Made by a program: the position numbers and the translations under genes. Shown piece by piece: positions 1-9,278 of a stretch of 64,000 bases of DNA. A model generated the notes under the pieces. The model was not told the DNA's origin, did no database searches, and saw only the letters and a list, made by a program, of their open reading frames with translations. Source of the DNA: JAGXQV01 sp964451375 (GTDB lineage Bacteria > Pseudomonadota > Gammaproteobacteria > Burkholderiales > Sulfuricellaceae); NCBI GenBank assembly GCA_964451375.1, contig CAYVIN010000006.1, forward strand, positions 35,818 through 99,817, in the 5' to 3' direction. The stretch's first letter is position 1; each line of letters begins with the position of its first letter.

Positions 1-119
1 TCGGCTTCATTCATCTCGAAAAAACCCTTTCAAGGTTGGGGAATGGGTGCAAAGTGCGGCGATGATAGGTGAAATAATTTGGGGCATCAATCGCGTTGGA
101 TATTCCATCACCGTTGCCT

Positions 120-167
120 GGGAGCGCCGGCGTCTCGCCGGCCTGTCGGCAGGATGCCGGCGCTCCC
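120..167. repeat. GC-rich inverted repeat (REP-like) upstream of tex
   Basis: Two 12-base arms, GGGAGCGCCGGC at 120-131 and its exact complement at 156-167, enclose a GC-rich loop with a smaller GCCGGC/CGGC hairpin. It lies in the 255-base gap before tex. I see no gene in bases 1-255. The form resembles short palindromic repeats scattered in proteobacterial genomes, but a genome-wide copy number cannot be judged here. Confidence 0.55.
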
Positions 168-255
168 GCCCATATAGTGCGATTGCCCTGACGTTCCAAC
201 CCTCCCCACCGTTTCATGGTTAAATACCGCCTTTTTTCGCTTTCCCCGGAGCATC

Positions 256-2577
256 ATGATTCTCAGCATTACCCAGCGCATCGCCCAAGAGCTTTCCGTT
301 CATCCCAACCAGGTGCAGGCCGCCGTCGATCTGCTTGACGAGGGCGCGACCGTGCCGTTTATTTCGCGCTATCGCAAGGAGGCCACCGGCAGCCTGGACG
401 ATACCCAGATGCGTAATCTGGAAGAGCGTCTGCGTTATTTGCGCGAGCTGGAAGAGCGCCGCACGGCGATCATCAAGAGCGTCGATGAGCAGGGCAAACT
501 CACCCCGGAATTGCAAAAGGAATTGCTCGAAGCCGACAGCAAGGTGCGCCTCGAAGACCTCTATCTGCCCTACAAGCCGAAGCGCCGCACCAAGGCGATG
601 ATTGCCCGCGAGGCAGGACTGGAGCCGCTCGCCGATTCATTACTCGCTGATCCGACGCTTGACCCCGAGACCACCGCGAGAAGCTATGTCGATGCCGACA
701 AGGGCGTGGCGGATACCAAGGCGGCGCTGGAAGGCGCGCGGCATATCCTGATGGAGCGCTTTGCCGAGGACGCCGAATTGTTGGGCAAGCTGCGCGAATA
801 CCTGTGGGAAAACGCCTCGCTGAAATCCACGGTGCTGGAAGGCAAGGAAGAGGAAGGCGCGAAATTCCGCGATTATTTCGATTCCAGCGAGCCGCTTCGG
901 GATATCCCCTCGCACCGCGCGCTGGCGCAATTGCGCGGACGCAACGAAGGTTTCCTGCAAATTGCCCTGTCGCTCAAGGAAGACGAGGACGCCAAGGCGC
1001 TGGGCCGCAACGCCCCGGCCAATACCTGCGAGCTGATGATTGCGCGCCAGGTCGGCATCGCCGACAAGGGTAGGGCAGCAGATAAGTGGCTAATGGAAAC
1101 CGTGCGCTGGACGTGGCGGGTGAAGATTTTCCTGCATCTCGACCTGGAACTTACCAACCGTCTGCGCGAAGCCGCCGAGACCGAGGCAATCCGCATCTTC
1201 GCGCGTAACCTCAACGATCTTTTGCTTGCCGCGCCCGCCGGGCAACGCCCCACTCTGGGCCTCGATCCGGGCCTGCGCACCGGGGTGAAAGTCGCGGTGG
1301 TGGACGCCACCGGCAAGCTGGTGGATACCGCGACGATTTACCCGCATGAACCCAAGCGCGACTGGGAGCGCTCCATCGCCGTGCTCGCCGCGCTCGCCGC
1401 GAAACATAAGGTGGAACTGATCAGCATCGGCAACGGCACCGCCTCGCGCGAAACCGACAAACTCGCCGCCGACCTGATCAAGCGTTACCCGGAACTCAAG
1501 CTGCAAAAGCTGGTGGTTTCCGAAGCCGGCGCGTCGGTGTATTCCGCCTCGGAACTCGCCGCCAAGGAATTCCCCGATCTCGACGTGACCCTGCGCGGTG
1601 CGGCCTCCATTGCCCGCCGCCTGCAAGACCCGCTCGCCGAACTGGTGAAAATCGACCCGAAATCCATCGGCGTCGGCCAGTACCAGCACGATGTAAACCA
1701 GGCCGAACTGGCGCGCGGGCTGGATGCGGTGGTCGAGGATTGCGTGAACAAGGTGGGGGTGGACGTGAATACCGCTTCGGTGCCGCTGCTGGCGCGCATC
1801 TCGGGGCTGAACGCCACGCTCGCCCGCAACATCGTGGATTACCGCGATGCCAACGGCTCCTTCCCCAACCGCATGGCGCTGAAAAAAGTCCCGCGCTTGG
1901 GCGAGAAAACCTTCGAGCAGGCCGCCGGATTCCTGCGCATCATGAACGGCGACAACCCGCTCGACGCCTCCGCCGTCCACCCGGAAGCCTATCCGCTGGT
2001 GGAGCGCATCGTCGGACGCATCAAGACCGGCATGAAAACCCTGATCGGCGACAGCGCCACGCTGCGCCGCCTTTCCCCGGCGGAATTCACCGACGAAAAA
2101 TTCGGCCTGCCGACCGTCAAGGACATCATCAGCGAACTGGAAAAACCCGGCCGCGACCCGCGCCCCGAGTTCAAGACGGCGGTGTTCCAGGAAGGCGTGG
2201 AAGACTTGAAGGACCTGCAACCGGGGATGATCCTCGAAGGCGTGGTGACCAACGTCGCCGCCTTCGGCGCGTTCGTCGATATCGGCGTACATCAGGACGG
2301 CCTGGTGCATGTCTCCGCGCTCGCCAACAAGTTCGTCAAAGACCCGCACAGCGTGGTCAAGGCCGGCGACGTGGTGAAGGTCAAGGTGCTGGAAGTCGAT
2401 CTGCCGCGCAAGCGCATCGCGCTGACCATGCGCTTGACCGACGAAGCGACACCGCAGACACGCAGCAACGACGGCGGGCGCAACAAACCCAGCGCGCGCT
2501 TCGAGCGCCAGCAACAGGCCGAACAGCCGCAAGGCGCAATGGCGGCGGCGCTGGCGAAGCTCAAGGCGGGGAAATAG
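256..2577 (+). CDS. tex: Tex family RNA-binding transcription accessory protein
   Basis: A 773-residue protein with the full Tex layout. The helical Tex N-terminal region spans about residues 1-190, with the typical GATVPFISRYRKEATG signature near residue 30. A YqgF/RNase H-like domain starts near residue 334 (LGLDPGLRTG). Helix-hairpin-helix motifs lie around 500-560, and an S1 RNA-binding domain at about 653-728 (GMILEGVVTNVAAFGAFVDI). The tail is Ala/Gln-rich. Tex binds nucleic acid and affects transcription and translation; its exact role varies by species. The ATG at 256 begins a standard Tex N-terminus (MILSITQRIAQEL) and length is normal for the family. It is monocistronic as far as can be seen. 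Confidence 0.97.
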   Translation: MILSITQRIAQELSVHPNQVQAAVDLLDEGATVPFISRYRKEATGSLDDTQMRNLEERLRYLRELEERRTAIIKSVDEQGKLTPELQKELLEADSKVRLEDLYLPYKPKRRTKAMIAREAGLEPLADSLLADPTLDPETTARSYVDADKGVADTKAALEGARHILMERFAEDAELLGKLREYLWENASLKSTVLEGKEEEGAKFRDYFDSSEPLRDIPSHRALAQLRGRNEGFLQIALSLKEDEDAKALGRNAPANTCELMIARQVGIADKGRAADKWLMETVRWTWRVKIFLHLDLELTNRLREAAETEAIRIFARNLNDLLLAAPAGQRPTLGLDPGLRTGVKVAVVDATGKLVDTATIYPHEPKRDWERSIAVLAALAAKHKVELISIGNGTASRETDKLAADLIKRYPELKLQKLVVSEAGASVYSASELAAKEFPDLDVTLRGAASIARRLQDPLAELVKIDPKSIGVGQYQHDVNQAELARGLDAVVEDCVNKVGVDVNTASVPLLARISGLNATLARNIVDYRDANGSFPNRMALKKVPRLGEKTFEQAAGFLRIMNGDNPLDASAVHPEAYPLVERIVGRIKTGMKTLIGDSATLRRLSPAEFTDEKFGLPTVKDIISELEKPGRDPRPEFKTAVFQEGVEDLKDLQPGMILEGVVTNVAAFGAFVDIGVHQDGLVHVSALANKFVKDPHSVVKAGDVVKVKVLEVDLPRKRIALTMRLTDEATPQTRSNDGGRNKPSARFERQQQAEQPQGAMAAALAKLKAGK

Positions 2578-2589
2578 CCGGGGAGAGCC

Positions 2590-2667
2590 GTAGGATGTGC
2601 CGACGCGAGGAGGCGCATCGTTCGCGTGGTTCTCGAACGATGCGCTTCGTTCCTCAGCACATCCTAC
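2590..2667. repeat. Long imperfect hairpin repeat downstream of tex
   Basis: GTAGGATGTGC at 2590-2600 is matched by its complement at 2657-2667. An inner pair, GCGCATCGTTCG at 2613-2624 and its complement at 2634-2645, closes a 9-base loop. The structure begins 13 bases after the tex stop and could act as a 3' end stabiliser or terminator, although no T-run follows. The outer word (GTAGGATGTGC with GCGCATCGTTCG) looks like a dispersed genomic repeat rather than a unique terminator. Confidence 0.6.
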
Positions 2668-2792
2668 TACGGCGGGGTGTCCCACCCACTGCGGTGGGGT
2701 GGTTGTTAGTGTTCACTCACGCGCCAAAGCCCGCTGGACGGCGATATGGCCGGAGAGCAAGGAAAGACGCGGCTTTCCGGGCAGGGGGTGAG

Positions 2793-2966
2793 TGATCGTT
2801 CCCACGCTCCAGCGTGGGAATGCATACCGGGGCGCTCCAGCGCCCCGCCAGCACGGCACACGGGACGGCGTTGGGGATGACGAATCCCCCCGTGGAATGG
2901 CGCAAGGTAATCGGGACGCTGGAGCGTCCGGCGCGGCATTCCCACGCTGGAGCGTGGGAACGATCA
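2793..2966. repeat. Pair of inverted REP-type palindromes
   Basis: The two ends are exact complements over about 31 bases: 2793-2823 and 2936-2966. Each contains the palindrome TTCCCACGCT-N2-AGCGTGGGAA. Inside lie a second palindrome, GGGGCGCTCCAGCGCCCC at 2829-2846, and a GGACGCTGGAGCGTCC copy at 2914-2929. This inverted-pair arrangement is typical of REP elements mobilised by RAYT transposases; no RAYT gene is present in the window. With the hairpin at 2590-2667 it fills most of the 416-base gap between tex and the next gene, where I see no coding sequence. Confidence 0.7.
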
Positions 2967-2993
2967 ACCGTGATTTTCCCTTCATCTCCACCC

Positions 2994-5900
2994 TTACACG
3001 GTCGCGCCGGGCACAGCGGCGGCGCGGCAGGCGGCCTCACATTCGGCGAGGGTGGCTTGGGCTTCGGGGAGGTCGCGGTGGCGCAGGGGGGTGAAGATTT
3101 CCACCGCCTCGCGGGCATGGGGCAGGGCTTCGGCGGGGCGCTGTTGGCGCAGTTGGGCTACCGCGAGGCGGTGGTGGTTGCTGGCGATAAGCTCCTGGCG
3201 GCCCACTCCGCGCGCCAGTTCCAGCGCCTCGCCCGCCAGACTCTCGGCGGCGCGCCAGTCCTCGCGTTTCAGGAACAGTTCGGCGAGGTTGCCGGTGTAG
3301 GTGGCGACGCCTTCCCGGTAACCGATTTTGGCGGCGATACGCAGGGCTTCACGGTAATCGGCCTCGGCGCCGCTCAGGTCGCCGGAGTTTTGCTTGACGC
3401 TGGCCAGCGTGTCGAGGTCGATGGACACGTCTTGACTTTCCGGGTTCAGGGAACGATCTAAATCCAGAACTTCCCCGTAGGCGGCGAGCGCCGCCGGGTA
3501 ATCCTCGCGCAGTTGATGGCCGAGCCCACGCAACTGGATTGCGATTGCCCGCAGCCGCGCCCCGCTGTTGGCCCAATAGGTGGCGCAACGCACGGCGTTT
3601 TCCAGCACGGCGTCGGCTTCGCCTTGCCGGTAATGAATCATTCCCGATTGATAGGCCCGCGAACCGGCGCTGTGGTTATCCCCCGCAGCCACAGCCTTGG
3701 CTTCCGCGTCGCGGCTCAGCGCCAGCAAAACATCCCAACGCCCGGTGAAATTGAGAAATTGATCGAGCGCACTACACACCGTCTGCAAACGGTCGTTTTC
3801 CCCGGCAAGCAGCAGCGGCAGCGCCGGTTCGATGCGCGACCAGGTCGCTTCCAGTTCGGTGAACGGGGCGTTATTGCTATACCCATGCTGTACCGCCAGT
3901 GCATAAGCCTCCTTCGCCAGCCGTTCCCCCGCCGTATTGATTGCCTCGGGGCGGCGGCTGCGCAGGAACCGCGCGGCGAGCGGGGGGAGCAGCCAGGTTT
4001 CCGCGTCGGCATCCTCGATGAGCAGCGCGCGGTTGCGCAGGTCGTCGAGCGCGCCTTCTGCCGCCCGTTGAGTCAATCCGGTTAGCGGCAGCAGCCAGTC
4101 CAGCGGCGCGGGTTCCGGGAAATAGGCGAGCGCGGCGAGGACGGCGGTCTCGCTCTCGGTAAAAGTGTCGAGCAGGTCGCCGAAAACGAAGTCCAGTGCG
4201 TCGTTGTCGTCGTCGCCGTGCCGTTGCGGGGCTTGATGGAGGCGCGCCACGGCTTCCTCAACCGTGCGGCAGCGCCCGGTCACGCGGCCCAGTTGCGCGG
4301 CGACCCAGGTCAGCAGCAGCGGGTTGCCGCTGGTTTCTTCGTAGAGGGTGTGGATTTCGGCCTCAGCGAGTTTGGCGACTTCCGGCATGGTTTTGCCGAG
4401 TTCGGTCAGCAATTGTTGCGCGGCGGGGAATTCGAGCTTGTCGAGGCGCACGGTGCGCGCGGCGGTTTCGTCGCGGCGACGGGTGGTGACGATGGCGCGG
4501 CAGCCGTCGGGGAGGATTTCGAGCAGGTCATAGATGCGCCGCCGTTCCGCCGGGGTGAAACTCTCCAGGTTGTCGAGGATCAGCAGCGCGCGTTGCGCGG
4601 TGAGGGCGTGGCGCACCTGGTCGGGGCGCTGTTCCTGGGGAACCGTTTCGATGTCGGTGCGGCCCAGCGCGCGGGCGATTTCCACCAGCAGCGCGTGGTA
4701 GTTTTCGACGCGGTGCTCGTGTTTGCGATGGATGCCGTCGGGGTGGAGTTCGCGGCCCTTGGCGGTGATGAAAAGTTTCAGCGGGAAATGTTCGCCAGGG
4801 GCGCGGTGGGCGGCCTCCAGCGCCAGCGCGGTTTTGCCCATCCCGCCGGGGCCATCGATGACCACGCCCCAGCCTTGGTGGTCGGGGGCGAGGTAAGCGG
4901 CGATTTTTTTCAGTTCCGCGTCGCGCCCGAAGAATGGGCGTTTTCTGGGCAGCGTCGGATGCGGGCTGTTTGCCGGGGCGGGCGACGCGCTGCTGACGGG
5001 TTTGGTGCGCGGCGCGGTTGAACGGTGTTGCAGGGGGATGGTTGCCGGGGCTGTGGCGAAGCCGTCCGGCAGCAAGGCGCGGGTGGCGTCGGCGATAAAG
5101 TGCCAGCCACTGCCTTGCGGCTGATCGGTGGCGATACGCGGCCACAGGCGCAAAGTGGCGTGGTCGTGGAAGAACTCGATTTGCCCCACCGCGTAGCCGT
5201 GGCTGCGTTGCAGTGTGGGGGACTCGCCGAATTTCTCCATGCTGAACAGCGAACAGCCCTGAATGCGCCGCTGCACCTGGGCGCTGCCGCCGACGCTGAG
5301 GTATTCGATGCCGGTTTCGTGATAGTGACCGAACAGGTGGGCGGCGAAATGCCCTGCCGGGGCAATCTCGCTGTCGCCGTGTTTTTGCGCCTCCGGGGTG
5401 AGCCAGTCGGGGCCGTGGTGGGTGAGGAGCAGGCTCAGGTCGTGGGCGTTCAACCAGTCGTCCGCCGCGCCGCAGACTTGATGGAGTTGGCGCGCGTCCC
5501 ACACCAGACGGCCTTGGTAATCGCCGCCCTGAAGTTGCAGGAAGGCGGTGTTGAGGCCGACGATGCCGATGCGCCGCCCGTCGTGCTCCAGGGTGCAGGC
5601 GAAATCGCCGGGGAGGAGGCCGTCGCGGATGCCGGGGGCGCGATGGGTGGCGGTTTCCCACCATTGACTATAGGCACCGAACGCTTCGCGGACGACGACG
5701 CGGCAGTCATTCAATTCCTCCCTCCAGAACTCGTCTTCGGTAGTTGCAAAGCCGCCCGGCAACGCCAACAGCTTAACTTCCGCCTTGGTCGGGGAAGGCC
5801 GGAACAAATCATGATTCCCCGGCACGGCCAGCAACTTGGCGTCGCCCGAACCGAGTTTTGCCAGTTCGACCCACAACCGATCCAGCACCTCCGCCTGCAT

Positions 5901-6092
5901 TCCCCGGAATTCTTCGGAGGCACCCTTCTGCACCAGGTCGCCGGTGAACAACACGGCCTGCCACGGGCCGGTGGTCTCGTGCAGTTTTGCCAAGTCGTCG
6001 AAAAACGCCTAGCGCAGGGTGGGCCACAAGCAATCCTGCTCGTTCAGGCCGAAGTGGAAATCAGTGAGGTGCAGCCAGCTGAAAGTGCTCAT
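2994..6092 (-). pseudogene. Metallophosphoesterase-STAND NTPase-TPR protein, interrupted by an in-frame TAG at codon 28
   Basis: The natural start is the ATG at 6092-6090 (MSTFSWLHLTDFHFG...), but codon 28 (6011-6009) is TAG. The same frame then stays open for 1,004 codons to a TAA at 2994; a TTG at 5993 could restart a 999-residue product. The N-terminal third is a calcineurin-like phosphoesterase: DFH metal motif before the stop, then GDLVQKG, GNHDLF, THHGPDW and GHYHE after it. A P-loop NTPase follows with Walker A GPGGMGKT near residue 380 of the shorter form and Walker B LLILDN near 470. TPR-like helices fill the last ~200 residues. An effector, STAND ATPase and repeat sensor is the layout of several signalling or anti-phage proteins. 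A restart product would lack the first metal ligands. Sequencing error, recent mutation or amber suppression are all possible. Confidence 0.75.
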
Positions 6093-6192
6093 GAGCAGGT
6101 TCCGGGGTGGGGTGAAGGCGTGGGGGAATTATGCCGGAATGGCGGGGGGATGGCGCGCGGCCTTTGTTGATGATGCGCCTATGCGCTTCATC

Positions 6193-6220
6193 TTGACGGT
6201 GTACGCCATTGGCGTATAGT
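6193..6220 (+). promoter_or_regulatory. Promoter with overlapping palindromic operator of the RelE/NadS-type TA module
   Basis: A -35-like TTGACG at 6193-6198 and a -10-like TATAGT at 6215-6220 are 16 bases apart. The spacer carries a perfect palindrome, TACGCC-ATT-GGCGTA at 6202-6216, running into the -10. The toxin ATG follows at 6228. An operator across the promoter just before a TA pair is the usual arrangement for autorepression by the antitoxin. The protein-DNA link is inferred. Confidence 0.65.
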
Positions 6221-6227
6221 TGGTTTC

Positions 6228-6539
6228 ATGCTTTTCATCGAAACCCCAACCTTTACTCGACTGATCGCAGCTTTGCTCGATGATGACGAATACGCGCGGT
6301 TGCAAGATGAACTGGTGAAACGTCCGGATGCCGGCGACCTCATCAAGGATGGCGGCGGTATCCGGAAATTTCGCTGGAAACGCGAAGGTGTCGGGAAGCG
6401 TGGCGGAATTCGGGTCATCTACTATTGGCTCTGCGAAGACGGTCAGATATTGATGTTGTTGGCCTACCCGAAAAGCACCAAAGACAACCTGACGGACAAG
6501 GAAACCGCCATTTTGCGAAAACTCGTGAAGGAGTTGTAG
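6228..6539 (+). CDS. RelE/HigB-like type II toxin
   Basis: A 103-residue protein of the RelE/HigB superfamily (host-inhibition type), recognised by the GGIRVIYYWLCEDGQILML core near residues 60-80, the LAYPKSTKDNLT segment and the C-terminal ILRKLVKEL helix. Such toxins are ribosome-dependent mRNA endonucleases in characterised members. The toxin comes first, as in higBA-type pairs, and ends two bases before the GTG of the antitoxin, so the two are translationally linked. Expression is probably repressed through the palindrome upstream. The start chosen is the ATG eight bases past the -10 box; the 5' leader is therefore almost absent. Confidence 0.88.
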   Translation: MLFIETPTFTRLIAALLDDDEYARLQDELVKRPDAGDLIKDGGGIRKFRWKREGVGKRGGIRVIYYWLCEDGQILMLLAYPKSTKDNLTDKETAILRKLVKEL

Positions 6540-6541
6540 AC

Positions 6542-6829
6542 GTGGATAAATCCTTATTTGACGATCTTACCCAGAGCCTCAAGGAAGCCGTGGCGATTCG
6601 CCGGGGTGAGTGCGCGCCGGGGCGGGTGACGGAAATTCATGCGCCCGATGCGAAGGCGATCCGCACCCGGATCGGTTTGAGCCAAAGCGAATTTGCGCAG
6701 TTGATCGGGGTGAAAGTGGCTACCTTGCGCAACTGGGAACAAAACCGGCGCACTCCGACGGGGGCCGCCGCCGCATTGCTGACCATCGTGGACAAGGAAC
6801 CGGAGGCGGCTTTGCGGGCCTTGTTTTGA
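6542..6829 (+). CDS. NadS-like helix-turn-helix antitoxin
   Basis: A 95-residue protein starting at GTG 6542. The N-terminal half (LFDDLTQSLKEAVAIRRGE) resembles the toxin-binding part of NadS/HigA antitoxins. Residues ~38-75 form a Cro/C1-type helix-turn-helix: IRTRIGLSQSEFAQLIGV then VATLRNWEQNRRTP. It would neutralise the RelE-like toxin and repress the pair at the palindrome near 6209. The GTG is chosen because it follows the toxin stop by two bases and gives a family-length protein; the frame is open further upstream only as overlap with the toxin. Confidence 0.87.
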   Translation: MDKSLFDDLTQSLKEAVAIRRGECAPGRVTEIHAPDAKAIRTRIGLSQSEFAQLIGVKVATLRNWEQNRRTPTGAAAALLTIVDKEPEAALRALF

Positions 6830-6920
6830 GCTTGTACGGTGTTAGTGATTACTCTCGCCATGACGCCCGTCAAATGGCGATATTCTCGAAAAGCCAAACA
6901 GGGTGCGGCGCTGCGGGCAA

Positions 6921-8906
6921 CTACTTCTTCAACATCGCCTTCAGATTCGCCAGTCTTGCCGTGCCGACCTGTTTGTTTTCCTCGGCGGGCATTTCGCGGC
7001 CTGCGTAGCGCAGGTCGTCCTGTTCGAGTTCCTCAATGAAGCGGCTGGCTTCGCAGACTTGCCATTCGCGGCCCCGCTTGCGCTTTTTGCAGTGGCTGAG
7101 AAACAGGCTGCGCTGGGCGCGGGTGATGCCGACGTACATCAGGCGGCGTTCTTCCTCGACCTGGTCGTTGTCGATGCTTTCGCGGTGCGGGAGGATGCCT
7201 TCCTCGACGCCGACCAGGAAGACGTGGGGATATTCCAGTCCTTTCGCGGCGTGCAGGGTGGATAGGCGCACCGCGTCGATTTCCCCTTCGTCGCGATTTT
7301 CCAGGATGTTGAGGAGGGCGATGGTCTGGGTGAGTTCGAGAATGTTTTTGCCGTCGTCGTTGCCTTTGCGGGTGAGCCAGCCGACGAATTCGAGGACGTT
7401 GTTCCACTTGGTTTGCGCCGGTTTGGCGTCTTCCGTGTCGAATAAATACGCTTCGTAGGCGATGGCTTGCAGCAGGTCTTGCAGTATCTGTCCGGCAGGC
7501 TCGCTTTCGGCGCGGCCTTGCAGGGCGTTGATGTAATGGCAGAAGGTCATCAGGCCTTCGTATTGTTTGGCCCCCAACTGGGTTTCCATGCCGGCTTCGA
7601 AGGCGGCGGCGAACAGGCTCAAGTGGCGCTGCGCGGCGTAGGTGCCGAGCTTTTCCAGGGTCTGCGCGCCGATGCCTTTTTTCGGGGTGGTGAGCGCGCG
7701 GATGAAGGCGGGATCGTCGTCTTCATTGGCGATCAGGCGCAGGTAGGCAATGATGTCCTTGATTTCGGCGCGCTCGAAAAACGAGCTGCCGCCGGAGAGC
7801 TGGTAGGGGATTTTTTCGTTGCGCAGGTATTGCTCGAAAATCCGCGCCTGGTGGTTACCGCGATACAGGATGGCGTAATCGGCGAAGGTGGTGCGGTGCT
7901 CGAACTTGTGGGCCAAGAGGCGCATTACCACGGTTTCCGCTTCGTGTTCCTCGTCGCGCGCCGCCAGCACGTTGACCGGGTCGCCGGTGCCGAGGTCGCT
8001 CCACAGGCGTTTGTCGAAAAGCTTGGTGTTGTTGGCGATGAGGCTGTTGGCAAGGCGCAGGATGCGCACCGTGGAGCGGTAGTTCTGCTCCAGCTTGATG
8101 ACGTGCAGGCGCGGGAAATGCTCGCCGAGCACCCGCATGTTGTCGGCGGATGCGCCGCGCCAGCCGTAAATCGCCTGGTCGTCGTCGCCCACTGCGGTGA
8201 ACGCGCCGCTCACCCCGCTGATGGCCTTGATCAGGCGATACTGGCAGACGTTGGTGTCCTGGTATTCGTCGATCAGCAGGTAACGCAGCTTGTTGCGCCA
8301 GCGTTCCAGCACTTCCGGGTTGGATTCGAATAGATTCACGGTGAGGCGGATCAGGTCGTCGAAATCCAGCGCCTGGTAGGCGTGAAGGGTGTCCTGATAA
8401 GCCCGGTAGACCTGCGCGGCGCGTTGCTCCAGTTCGTCTTCGCAGGCGTGCCAGGCGGCATCGGGGCTGAGCAGCGCGTTTTTCCACAACGAAATGCGCT
8501 GCTGGGTGCCCCGGATTTCCGCCTTGTCGGTGGTTTTGAGGATTTCGCTGAGGATATGCAGGCTGTCGGCGGAATCCAGTATCGAAAACTTCGGCTTGTA
8601 GCCGATGTGTGCGGCTTCCTGGCGCAGGATGCGCAGGCCCAGCGAGTGGAAAGTGGTCACCGTCAGCCCCTTCGCGCCCTTGCCGGAAAGTAATTTGCCG
8701 ACGCGCTCCTGCATTTCGCGGGCCGCCTTGTTGGTGAAGGTAATCGCCGCGATGTTGGCCGCCGAATAGCCGCATTCCTCAATCAGATAAACGATTTTGT
8801 GGGTGATCACCCGGGTTTTGCCGCTGCCCGCCCCGGCCAGCACCAGCAATGGCCCATCGAGATATTTCACGGCTTCGCGCTGGGGCGTATTGAGGTGGGA
8901 GAGCAT
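6921..8906 (-). CDS. rep: ATP-dependent DNA helicase Rep
   Basis: A 661-residue SF1A helicase. Walker A GAGSGKTR lies near residues 25-32, motif Ia is AITFTNKAAREM, Walker B is LLIDEYQDTN with VGDDDQAIYGWRGA after it, motif IV is LEQNYRST, and motif V is STLHAAKGLEYPHVFLVG with GITRAQ near the C-terminus. Length and motif wording match Rep better than UvrD or PcrA. Rep is a 3'-5' translocase that clears protein roadblocks and restarts replication forks. A TTG nine codons upstream (8933) is also open; I prefer the ATG at 8906 because MLSHLNTPQREAV aligns with typical Rep N-termini. Confidence 0.94.
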   Translation of the reverse strand: MLSHLNTPQREAVKYLDGPLLVLAGAGSGKTRVITHKIVYLIEECGYSAANIAAITFTNKAAREMQERVGKLLSGKGAKGLTVTTFHSLGLRILRQEAAHIGYKPKFSILDSADSLHILSEILKTTDKAEIRGTQQRISLWKNALLSPDAAWHACEDELEQRAAQVYRAYQDTLHAYQALDFDDLIRLTVNLFESNPEVLERWRNKLRYLLIDEYQDTNVCQYRLIKAISGVSGAFTAVGDDDQAIYGWRGASADNMRVLGEHFPRLHVIKLEQNYRSTVRILRLANSLIANNTKLFDKRLWSDLGTGDPVNVLAARDEEHEAETVVMRLLAHKFEHRTTFADYAILYRGNHQARIFEQYLRNEKIPYQLSGGSSFFERAEIKDIIAYLRLIANEDDDPAFIRALTTPKKGIGAQTLEKLGTYAAQRHLSLFAAAFEAGMETQLGAKQYEGLMTFCHYINALQGRAESEPAGQILQDLLQAIAYEAYLFDTEDAKPAQTKWNNVLEFVGWLTRKGNDDGKNILELTQTIALLNILENRDEGEIDAVRLSTLHAAKGLEYPHVFLVGVEEGILPHRESIDNDQVEEERRLMYVGITRAQRSLFLSHCKKRKRGREWQVCEASRFIEELEQDDLRYAGREMPAEENKQVGTARLANLKAMLKK

Positions 8907-8957
8907 CGGGTGGGGAGGAGCAAAGGGGGACAAATTCTAACACGTCCCCGCAGCGGC

Positions 8958-8996
8958 TTGAAAAAGCCGGGAATTGGTTTATCATACAGTGTATGA
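8958..8996 (+). promoter_or_regulatory. Promoter/operator of the RHH-PIN TA module
   Basis: TTGAAA at 8958-8963 and TATCAT at 8980-8985 (16 apart) could be -35 and -10 boxes. A perfect 15-base palindrome, TCATAC-AGT-GTATGA at 8982-8996, overlaps the -10 and lies 21 bases before the antitoxin ATG. This fits autorepression by a dimeric ribbon-helix-helix antitoxin. Binding is inferred from position and symmetry. Confidence 0.6.
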
Positions 8997-9017
8997 CAAA
9001 CCCGCCGGAGCGCCATC

Positions 9018-9278
9018 ATGCGCATCAACGCCCGTCTCGACGACAACCTCGCTTATAAACTCGACTACCTCATCCATTCTGAAGGGCGCTGCGTTTCCGA
9101 TGTGGTGAAAGCCTCCATCGAGCGCTATTACGAAGCGGCGCGGGCTTCCCAGGCCGGCGCACAGGACATCCTCGAACGCCATGGTTTCATCGGCTGCGCC
9201 GAGGGCGACGCCGATCTGTCGGCGAATTACAAAACGGCGCTGACCAAATCGCTGCAAGCCAAACATGGTGATCGCTGA
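9018..9278 (+). CDS. Ribbon-helix-helix antitoxin of a PIN-domain TA module
   Basis: An 86-residue protein whose first ~45 residues (MRINARLDDNLAYKLDYL, then SDVVKASIERYYE) have the ribbon-helix-helix pattern: a short beta strand with alternating side chains and two helices. The remaining tail would wrap the toxin. It overlaps the downstream PIN gene by 14 bases, the normal antitoxin-first order of VapBC-type modules. The palindrome at 8982-8996 is its likely operator. Confidence 0.82.
   Translation: MRINARLDDNLAYKLDYLIHSEGRCVSDVVKASIERYYEAARASQAGAQDILERHGFIGCAEGDADLSANYKTALTKSLQAKHGDR

Noticed and set aside
11..217. A 68-codon minus-strand frame before tex
   Set aside because: It reads through the GC-rich inverted repeat and has no ribosome-binding site or motif.
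1090..2685. A 531-codon frame antisense to tex
   Set aside because: Shadow of the tex codon bias; no start site or motif.
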